From Dehalococcoidia bacterium (GTDB lineage: Bacteria; Chloroflexota; Dehalococcoidia; GIF9; AB-539-J10), in contig JAGYOV010000001.1 of the NCBI GenBank assembly GCA_018399375.1, forward strand, positions 1 to 27,537: DNA of 27,537 nucleotides, given 5' to 3'. This document shows positions 21,306-27,537 of the stretch, piece after piece. The notes beneath the pieces are model-generated. The model searched no databases. It saw only the letters and a program-made list of their open reading frames with translations, and was not told the DNA's origin. The stretch's first letter is position 1. Each line of letters opens with the position of its first letter. A program made the translations under genes and the position numbers.

Positions 21306-23848
21306 AACTTTACTTTCAGGCTCACTATTTCAAAAGGTTCAACCTGAAGCCGTATTTGCTTGCCTCTACATTCCATATTCTCTCTTACCTCTTCTTCTTC
21401 CAACAAGTTGACTGCCTCCACGAAGCTAGGCTCCTTAAACAGGACTATTTCTCCTCTGGTTTTCTCGCCCTTCGTCTCAAATAGCCTCATTATCACTCTA
21501 TTGTCATCCTCTGACTTCTTCAAAGTAACCAGAATAAGATTATCAGGCTTGACCTCCACAAAGGAAACCCGAGATGGTAGCGTTCTAATTTTCTTGCGCC
21601 TTTCAACCGGCAACTGAAAGCCAATCAACCCGTTGTTAAACTGGTAAGCTGTCTTGAAAGTACTGGCCTCTTTCCAACTCTTTTCATGCGGAAAGAGAGA
21701 ATACTCGAAAGAATAAGTTTTGAATTCCTGAGCATCTGGCACGGGAATCGCCGGTCCTGTTTCTCCGTCTGAGGAGAGCATTAACACGCTCCGCAGCAAG
21801 GTTATATAGAGCTCACCATCCCTTACCTCATGGGCAGGCAGACCCTTGTTAATGAGTCCAACCCCCTTCTCTCCATCCGAATAATCGATCCAGTTCAGTG
21901 AGGGATAGACGCCGCATGGATTTTCTACCCACTCATCTTCAGGACGTAAGTAATATTGATTTGCAGGCCGGTTTACCACACCAAATTGAGTTTCAGATTG
22001 ATACTGGGGGGAATCAATATCGGTAGAAAATTTGACCCTTATTCTCACTTGAGGATGGCGATTATGGATGGTGGTTAAGAAATCAATCCGGGGTATATCC
22101 TGGTAAATGGTAATTTTTTTGGTAAAGGAAAGATATTTGTGGCGATATAGCAATGTCGGTTGCTTATCTACGAGCCGATAAGGCCATCTTAAAGAAAAAT
22201 AGTCGCCTTCAATATTAATTACACTCCTGAGAGGAGTTTTATTGACCTCGAAGCGCTTCATTATGAATTTGCCATATTTTATTCCCCCACCCCTTTCCGT
22301 CTTAAAAGCTTGCGCTAGGTCCTGACGATGATAATAAAGATCCCCTGTTTCTTCTTCCAGCACCAGTTCATTCCCACTTACTATCGCTTTTCCATCCTGA
22401 AAGACCTCTATTAGCCCATTGGATGGATCAGCTCTGACCTGAAAGAACTGATTTTGAATGGTATTACCACTGATTTTGATCTTTGGAACAGAAGATTTCC
22501 TTGGATTTTTCCTTAAGACTTTATAAGTTCGATATCCCAGAGCGGGCACAGTAGCTACAAAACCTAGCTTGACAGTTTGATAAGAATCATCCGCATAGCG
22601 GGTAGCTTCCAGCACCTCTGCCTCTACTTCTTCTGTACCACTTTTCAAGCCATCTATCCTCTTAACCTTCCCCTTCTCAAACCACAGGTCGACTTCAGCC
22701 CATTCCCTTGTTTCCCAGGAATTGGGATTAAACACGATAACATCTTCACGGTCTTTCAAATTTCTGGAGATGAGCCAGAGTAAATCCTGAATAGTCTGGG
22801 GTAGACGATTTCGAAGATAGGCGAAATTATCCCTCGCTTCTTCATAGCACTCATCCATTCCCGTTCCAGGTACCACATCATGGAAAGCCCCCCATAGAAT
22901 TTTCTTCCAGCTATCTTTAAACATATCAACGGGATAAGGGATTCCCAGCAGCCAGGCAACAGTAGCCCATTTTTCACAAGCCAGTATCAGGTTCTCATAT
23001 TCCCTCAAACTCTGTTTTATCCACATGCGACTGGAACAGGCATTGGGGAAAACTTCAGAATACTTGCCGGAATAGAGTTCACCCTCTCTTACTTCCAGGT
23101 CTTTTGCATCCCTTTCCAATGCCTGGAAAAAATCCAGAGAGTTAGAAATTTCCATCTTTGAGTCCTGATGATTCCTGTTCCATTTTTTTACCACCCTGCT
23201 GGTTTCAGGTTGCGGAAGAGTCACGCCACTTCCAGAGGGCATCAGGATATGCCGCGTACTGGCTTTCCTTTTAAGCGTATCGAAACTTTCTTCCAATCCA
23301 TTAAGGTCAAGCCCCGCCCGATAGCCAAGGGGCATCCAATGAGCCAGGATCCGGCTTCCATCCAGACCCTGCCACCAGAATTCAGATGGTTCGTCCCTAT
23401 CTACTCCCCGCCGGCAGGCGAAATACTTGTAACCCGACTTCTTATATATTTGAGGGAGCTGCGCATTATAGCCAAAGCTATCTGCAGCCCACATTACCTG
23501 GACATCAGCACCAAATTTTTGCTTTACGTACCTTTTACCAAAGAGTATTTCTCTAATTAAAGTCTCCCCGTTGGGGATCACTGTATCAGCCATCAAGTAT
23601 TCACCATCGGCAATTTCAATTTTCCCTTTCTTAACAAATTTAGCAATCCCATCGAAAAGAAGAGTATTTCTCCTTTCCACCTCCTCCAGCAGAGAGGTTT
23701 GCTCAATCAAAAAGTGGTAATCCGACTTCTCCATCAAATCCACAGCCTGCCTCAAGATCAGGTCGATGTTAATATAAAAGTAGTCCTCTTTGGTGAAAAC
23801 CCAAACAGCGTCATAATGAGTATGGGGGACTAAATATATCCTGTACAT
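21302..23848 (-). CDS. Alpha-mannosidase, glycoside hydrolase family 38
   Basis: Cleaves alpha-mannosidic bonds with a zinc-dependent retaining mechanism. The 848-residue protein begins VPHTHYDAVW, whose His11 and Asp13 are the first zinc ligands. The nucleophile is Asp123 in WAADSFGYNAQLPQI, and His323 in GAFHDVVPGTGMDE is the other zinc ligand. A helical middle domain and a long beta-rich C-terminal part follow, as in GH38. I see no signal peptide, so it is probably cytoplasmic. ATG 23848 is chosen because AAGGAGG (23860..23854) is five bases before it; the frame is open to 23992. Possible substrates are mannosylglycerate (as for MngB), oligomannosides or glycoprotein fragments. No transporter adjoins it. 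Its codons end in T rather more often than those of its neighbours in a short hand sample, a weak hint of transfer. Confidence 0.92.
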   Translation of the reverse strand: MYRIYLVPHTHYDAVWVFTKEDYFYINIDLILRQAVDLMEKSDYHFLIEQTSLLEEVERRNTLLFDGIAKFVKKGKIEIADGEYLMADTVIPNGETLIREILFGKRYVKQKFGADVQVMWAADSFGYNAQLPQIYKKSGYKYFACRRGVDRDEPSEFWWQGLDGSRILAHWMPLGYRAGLDLNGLEESFDTLKRKASTRHILMPSGSGVTLPQPETSRVVKKWNRNHQDSKMEISNSLDFFQALERDAKDLEVREGELYSGKYSEVFPNACSSRMWIKQSLREYENLILACEKWATVAWLLGIPYPVDMFKDSWKKILWGAFHDVVPGTGMDECYEEARDNFAYLRNRLPQTIQDLLWLISRNLKDREDVIVFNPNSWETREWAEVDLWFEKGKVKRIDGLKSGTEEVEAEVLEATRYADDSYQTVKLGFVATVPALGYRTYKVLRKNPRKSSVPKIKISGNTIQNQFFQVRADPSNGLIEVFQDGKAIVSGNELVLEEETGDLYYHRQDLAQAFKTERGGGIKYGKFIMKRFEVNKTPLRSVINIEGDYFSLRWPYRLVDKQPTLLYRHKYLSFTKKITIYQDIPRIDFLTTIHNRHPQVRIRVKFSTDIDSPQYQSETQFGVVNRPANQYYLRPEDEWVENPCGVYPSLNWIDYSDGEKGVGLINKGLPAHEVRDGELYITLLRSVLMLSSDGETGPAIPVPDAQEFKTYSFEYSLFPHEKSWKEASTFKTAYQFNNGLIGFQLPVERRKKIRTLPSRVSFVEVKPDNLILVTLKKSEDDNRVIMRLFETKGEKTRGEIVLFKEPSFVEAVNLLEEEEVRENMECRGKQIRLQVEPFEIVSLKVKF

Positions 23849-23867
23849 GGCAACCTCCTTATATTTG

Positions 23868-23893
23868 TTATTGATCAGTATTATTGATCTGTG
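23868..23893. repeat. Tandem 13-bp direct repeat upstream of GH38 gene
   Basis: TTATTGATCAGTA is followed at once by TTATTGATCTGTG, matching at 11 of 13 positions. It lies 20 bases upstream of the GH38 start codon and right behind its ribosome-binding site, where a repressor would block transcription or translation. Confidence 0.5.
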
Positions 23894-24083
23894 AGTTGTT
23901 AATCGACCGCACTTATATGCGAAGAGTTGAATCGAGAAATTCCTGCACATTATATGATGAACTTTTATACGATCGCTAGGCCTCCCCCACACCGATCAGC
24001 CCATTATTGCATGGTTGTCCAGCAAAGCTGTCCTTTGCCCGCCCAGGCGCTCGCAGGGAAAAGATGCGTCTCAACTGATGCCA

Positions 24084-24114
24084 GCAGTTACGCAAATGCT
24101 CTATTTGCAGTTAC
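24084..24114. repeat. Inverted repeat flanked by direct repeats, upstream of recN
   Basis: GCAAAT (24092-24097), GCTCT, ATTTGC (24103-24108) form a perfect 6-bp inverted repeat with a 5-base loop. GCAGTTAC occurs at 24084-24091 and again at 24107-24114. The structure ends 27 bases before the recN -35, a position suited to an operator. Confidence 0.45.
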
Positions 24115-24141
24115 CGGTGCAAAATCCATAACACGCACAGG

Positions 24142-24170
24142 TTGACGAATTAATTCCAGCAGGGTATTTT
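24142..24170 (+). promoter_or_regulatory. Promoter of recN-glycerate kinase operon
   Basis: TTGACG (24142-24147), 17 bp, TATTTT (24165-24170). The -35 is near consensus and the spacing ideal. The leader would be about 40 bases. Confidence 0.5.
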
Positions 24171-24216
24171 ATGTCAGCCAGAGTTACATCTCCCGATAAT
24201 ACCCGACGGTGAATGA

Positions 24217-25935
24217 ATGCTATTAGAAATTTCAGGCAAGGACTTCAGCATAATCGAGCAGATAAGATGGAGACCAACTTCAGGTCTCAATATCCTCACG
24301 GGCGAAACCGGCGCAGGTAAATCCCTGATAATAGACATCATCGAAATTCTTACAGGGAAAAGAGCGGGAGAGGAAGTTATCCGCGCAGGCAAGGATCACT
24401 GCAACATCGAAGGAGTATTCCATCTCAACGACTCCTCGCCCGTGCGAGAAATTCTGATAGAGCAAGGAATTGAAAGCGAAGAGACAGTTATTCTGAGCCG
24501 CGAAATTAGCAGGGATGGACGTATATTCAACCGGGTAAATGGGCACTCCGTTCCTCTGCGCTTGATTCGGAAGATCGGAGGCGCTCTAATAGACATCTCC
24601 GGGCAAAGCGACTCGGTCTCGCTCAATGATACGGCGCAACAGTTCCTCCTGCTGGATCGTTATGCCAACATCAAAGATCTTCGTTCCCAAGTCAATGATA
24701 GAGTGGGGAAACTCCATCAACTCGAGAGAGATCTCAAATCTCTAGAGGCAGACGAAAGAGAAACAGTGCGCCGCATCGACCTGCTTGAATACCAGGCCTC
24801 CGAGATAAGGAAAGCTGAAATTCACCAAGGCGAAGACGAGGAATTGCAGAGAGAAAGCGCTGTACTGGCCAATATAGAGAAGCTGAAGTCTCTTTCAACA
24901 GCAGCCTATCAGGCACTTTCTGGAGATGATATGACCTCTTCTTCAGCCCTCGATAAAATGGGAGAGGCAGCATACCTGCTGAAAGAAATTGGGCAACTGG
25001 ATACCAGTATGGATGATGTTCTAAAGATACTAGAAACCGCTTTATACCAGATCGAGGATGCGTCCCATACGATGAGAGCCTACGTGGACAAACTAGAATA
25101 CGATCCGTCACGGTTGGAATGGATCGAGCAACGCCTTGATCTCATCCGCAACCTGAAGCGGAAGTATGGAGATACCCTTACAGCAATACTTGAATATGCC
25201 AACAAGACAGAAATGGAATTGAAACATCTCAATGTTCAGGGCGAAAACAGGAACCAACTACAACAAGAATGCCACTCCCTCAAGGAGGAAATTGGAACAT
25301 TAAGCTATGAACTATCGGAAATCCGCCAGCGGGCCGCCATCACTTTAGCTCGAGAGATAGAAGATGAGCTCGCTCAATTGAACATGTCTCAGGCTAGTTT
25401 TCATGTGCATTTCTCTCACCCGGAGGAGGGAGAGAAAATTCTCCTGCCCAACGGAAATAGCTGTACCTTCAACAATAACGGTATAGACAAGGTGGAATTC
25501 ATGGTATCCACCAACCCGGGAGAGCCACCCAAACCCCTGGCTAAAATCGCCTCCACAGGGGAAACATCCCGCCTCATGCTGGCGATAAAGAGCGTTCTAT
25601 CTCGAGTAAATACCATTCCAACGCTGATCTTCGATGAAATCGATATAGGCGTTGGTGGCAGAAGTGGGGAGATAGTAGGAAAGAAACTGGCAAACTTGAG
25701 CAAGAACCACCAGGTAATCTGCGTTACACATCTGCCCCAGGTAGCAGCATTCGCTGACTCCCACTACAGCGTCCGTAAAGACATTCTTGATGGATGCACC
25801 ATCGCCACGGTAAGCTCCATCCCACCGGAAGCGCGCAGCGAAGAAATCGCTGCCATGATGGGAAACCTGAGCCAATCGACTCGTAAAAGTGCCAGTGAGC
25901 TTTTGAGACGAGCTGCAGAGCAGAAGAGAAACTGA
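24217..25935 (+). CDS. recN: DNA repair protein RecN
   Basis: An SMC-like ATPase of double-strand break repair. The 572 residues match the family. Walker A GETGAGKS is at 29-36, the long coiled-coil arms cover about 150-370 with a hinge-like middle, and the C-terminal ATPase half has KIASTGETSRLMLAIK (signature-motif region), Walker B TLIFDEIDIGVGG (about 468-480) and QVICVTHLPQVAAFAD. GGTGA (24208-24212) precedes ATG 24217 by four bases; an overlapping ATG at 24213 is out of frame. recN is SOS-controlled in many bacteria; the inverted repeat upstream could be the operator but does not match the Bacillus-type LexA box. The glycerate kinase gene starts four bases after its stop. Confidence 0.95.
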   Translation: MLLEISGKDFSIIEQIRWRPTSGLNILTGETGAGKSLIIDIIEILTGKRAGEEVIRAGKDHCNIEGVFHLNDSSPVREILIEQGIESEETVILSREISRDGRIFNRVNGHSVPLRLIRKIGGALIDISGQSDSVSLNDTAQQFLLLDRYANIKDLRSQVNDRVGKLHQLERDLKSLEADERETVRRIDLLEYQASEIRKAEIHQGEDEELQRESAVLANIEKLKSLSTAAYQALSGDDMTSSSALDKMGEAAYLLKEIGQLDTSMDDVLKILETALYQIEDASHTMRAYVDKLEYDPSRLEWIEQRLDLIRNLKRKYGDTLTAILEYANKTEMELKHLNVQGENRNQLQQECHSLKEEIGTLSYELSEIRQRAAITLAREIEDELAQLNMSQASFHVHFSHPEEGEKILLPNGNSCTFNNNGIDKVEFMVSTNPGEPPKPLAKIASTGETSRLMLAIKSVLSRVNTIPTLIFDEIDIGVGGRSGEIVGKKLANLSKNHQVICVTHLPQVAAFADSHYSVRKDILDGCTIATVSSIPPEARSEEIAAMMGNLSQSTRKSASELLRRAAEQKRN

Positions 25936-25939
25936 TACC

Positions 25940-27184
25940 ATGAACATACGAGAGGATGCCCGAGAAATCATTTGCGAAGCCATCAAAGCAGTATTACCCG
26001 AGTCCAGTACCAAAGAAGCGCTAGATGGCATTGAAAGCCAGGGAGCTATCAGAATCATAGCTATAGGAAAAGCCGCCTGGCGAATGGCCTGGGCAGCACG
26101 GGAGAGCTTGCAGAACAGGATCTCTGGCGGCATTGTTATAACGAAGTATCAACACTCACAAGGAGACATCACGGGATTCGAAATAATTGAGGCAGGTCAT
26201 CCCATACCTGACAACAACACCATCCGGGCTACAATGAGAGCTATCAGAATGGTGGAAGATATCAAAAGCAAAGACCTTTTACTATTCCTGGTTTCTGGAG
26301 GAGGATCATCTCTATTCGAACTTCCAGATGGAAAAGTTACTCTCGAGGAGCTGATAACCATCACCGACCAGCTTGTGAAATCTGGAGCAAGCATTTCAGA
26401 GATAAATGCGGTGAGGAAACACCTCTCTCAAGTTAAGGGAGGACGCTTTGCCGAAATGGTCAGACCCGCCAGGATATTTACACTTGCTCTCTCCGACGTT
26501 CTGGGCGACAGGCCAGATACCATTGCTTCAGGCCCCACCTTCCCCGACAGCACCACCTGTGAAGAAGCACTGGCAGTAATAAAGAAATATCAAATCGTTA
26601 TTTCATCTGAAGCCCTGGATGCCCTAAAGCGAGAGACGCCAAAACATCTGGACAACGTGACAACAAAGATAATTGGCAACTTATCCCTAGCCTGCAAAGC
26701 CGCAGCGCAAACTGCAGAGAATCTCGGGTACAATACAACCATAGCAACGACGACTCTGGATTGTGAAGCTCGCGAAGCGGGAGCTTTCCTGAGCGCCGTG
26801 GCACGCGAGATCATTTCGAGAGACCGCCCATTGCCAAAACCCTGTGCCATTATTGCAGGGGGAGAAACCATCGTCCACGTAAAAGGGAAAGGGTTGGGTG
26901 GCAGAAATCAGGAGTTAGCTCTTTCCGCTGCCCGGGGCATAGAAGGGCTGAACAACATCATAATAGCTTCTGCTGCCACCGATGGTACAGATGGCCCCAC
27001 TGATGCGGCGGGAGGAATTGTAGATGGAGAATCGATAAAACGCATGAAGGAACAGGGCTATAATGCAGAAGATATGTTGAGAAATAACGACGCTTATCGA
27101 GCGCTTGAAGCTGCAGGAGACCTGTTAAAAACGGGGCCAACGGGCACCAACGTTAATGACCTGACGATACTTTTGTGTCGGTGA
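25940..27184 (+). CDS. Glycerate 2-kinase (MOFRL type)
   Basis: Phosphorylates D-glycerate to 2-phosphoglycerate, feeding glycolysis. The 414 residues have the N-terminal GckA/TtuD domain, with conserved GKAAWRMA (Lys44), EAGHPIPD and LVSGGGSSLFELP (about 118-130), then SQVKGGRFA and LSDVLGDRPDTIASGPTFPD. The C-terminal MOFRL domain holds GGETIVHVKGKGLGGRNQE and SAATDGTDGPTDAAGGIVDG. It is four bases after recN and probably co-transcribed, though the functions are unrelated. It could recycle glycerate released from mannosylglycerate, or take part in serine or hydroxypyruvate metabolism. Whether the product is 2- or 3-phosphoglycerate is inferred from the family only. Confidence 0.93.
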   Translation: MNIREDAREIICEAIKAVLPESSTKEALDGIESQGAIRIIAIGKAAWRMAWAARESLQNRISGGIVITKYQHSQGDITGFEIIEAGHPIPDNNTIRATMRAIRMVEDIKSKDLLLFLVSGGGSSLFELPDGKVTLEELITITDQLVKSGASISEINAVRKHLSQVKGGRFAEMVRPARIFTLALSDVLGDRPDTIASGPTFPDSTTCEEALAVIKKYQIVISSEALDALKRETPKHLDNVTTKIIGNLSLACKAAAQTAENLGYNTTIATTTLDCEAREAGAFLSAVAREIISRDRPLPKPCAIIAGGETIVHVKGKGLGGRNQELALSAARGIEGLNNIIIASAATDGTDGPTDAAGGIVDGESIKRMKEQGYNAEDMLRNNDAYRALEAAGDLLKTGPTGTNVNDLTILLCR

Positions 27185-27233
27185 ATGCAGGAATTCAAAG
27201 AGACAAAACTATAATCAGGACAATTGATTTTCC

Positions 27234-27537
27234 CTACTTTGGCCTGCCCGCATTTTTCCCGTATAAGAGATAATACAAAAATATGGATACCGCTGCGACA
27301 ATTGCTGCACCCAAATATATTCCCCTGTAACCAGCGAGGGGAACGAATAACCCAAATATAAAAGGCCCTATCGCTATTCCTGCGTCCACGAAAGCAAAAA
27401 ATGTAGAAGAGGCCAGCCCCATGCGGTGCGGAGGAGTTATCTTAACGTAGATCGCCTGGCCTCCGAACTGTATAGCTCCATATCCAAGACCAACTAGAAC
27501 TCCAGCCAGGAGTATGGAATATGCTTGGTGAGACTGA
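27234..27537 (-). CDS. MFS transporter, C-terminal fragment (cut by window edge)
   Basis: The frame is open to the right edge and reads about 100 residues of a major facilitator protein. The visible part has three or four transmembrane segments, with AGVLVGLGYGAIQFGGQA, the loop YVKITPPHRMGLASSTFFAF (the PPxRxGxAS pattern between helices 10 and 11), AFVDAGIAIGPFIFG, and a final YLGAAIVAAVSIFLYYLL helix followed by a short basic tail. A methionine at 27422 is internal, not the start. The substrate cannot be told. It converges with the glycerate kinase gene with 49 bases between them. Confidence 0.82.
   Translation of the reverse strand, partial: QSHQAYSILLAGVLVGLGYGAIQFGGQAIYVKITPPHRMGLASSTFFAFVDAGIAIGPFIFGLFVPLAGYRGIYLGAAIVAAVSIFLYYLLYGKNAGRPK

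Larger units (their letters stand above)
23849..24216. other. Divergent intergenic region GH38-recN
   Basis: This is 368 bases with the tandem 13-bp repeat (23868-23893), the GCAAAT inverted repeat with flanking direct repeats (24084-24114) and the recN promoter (24142-24170). A 72-codon frame at 23927-24145 has an unprotein-like composition and I do not call it. Confidence 0.55.

Noticed and set aside
23927..24145. 72-residue frame between GH38 and recN.
   Set aside because: Composition is unlike a protein, with no ribosome-binding site, and it overlaps the operator-like repeats.

Overview
The window reads as a bacterial chromosome segment, most likely from an anaerobic member of the Chloroflexota, and I would guess a Dehalococcoidia-like lineage. 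The guess rests on gene content: a mannosyl-3-phosphoglycerate synthase, ThyX instead of ThyA, a bacterial SpeD/SpeE pair, a PolX with a PHP domain, a NifX-domain permease, and frequent TTG/GTG starts behind strong Shine-Dalgarno sequences. NAD-dependent LigA, RecN, PcrA and sigma70-like promoters exclude an archaeon. There is no rRNA or tRNA gene, CRISPR array, insertion sequence or phage gene that I can see.

Layout. 1-4600: mpgS (compatible-solute synthesis), a convergent pcrA/uvrD helicase, and a monocistronic 3-hydroxyacyl-CoA dehydrogenase. 4666-5963: speD-speE on the minus strand, joined by an ATGA overlap. 6082-9021: a small DUF2007 gene, lysS and serS in one tight operon. 9018-9884: a small convergent gene, then a long region holding an unannotated 43-residue membrane-protein ORF with its own terminator. 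9885-12657: a SAM methyltransferase, an MBL-fold hydrolase and two half-permeases, the first fused to a NifX/NifB-type domain. 12728-14350: thyX and a universal stress protein. 14619-19609: polX, ligA, a DUF72 gene and a decayed Fpg/Nei glycosylase. 19701-23848: a GNAT acetyltransferase, a carbon-nitrogen hydrolase and a GH38 alpha-mannosidase. 24217-27184: recN and glycerate 2-kinase. 27234-27537: the C-terminal part of an MFS transporter cut by the window edge.

How the genes work together. DNA maintenance is over-represented: pcrA, polX, ligA, the fpg remnant and recN. PolX and LigA sit in one apparent operon and could fill and seal base-excision gaps, but the glycosylase downstream is clearly broken. 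MpgS, GH38 mannosidase and glycerate kinase could form a make-and-break cycle for mannosylglycerate, but they are about 20 kb apart and the phosphatase is not in the window, so this is only a hypothesis. The 9885-12657 cluster is the best candidate for an under-described system, a split permease with a NifX-like sensor or carrier domain and two companion enzymes.

Regulatory sequence. Several genes are preceded by an extended -10 of the form TGCTAWAMT, and two of them (pcrA and the DUF2007 gene) appear to have very short leaders without a ribosome-binding site. Convergent genes are packed so tightly that two pairs share a CTAA that is a stop codon on both strands.
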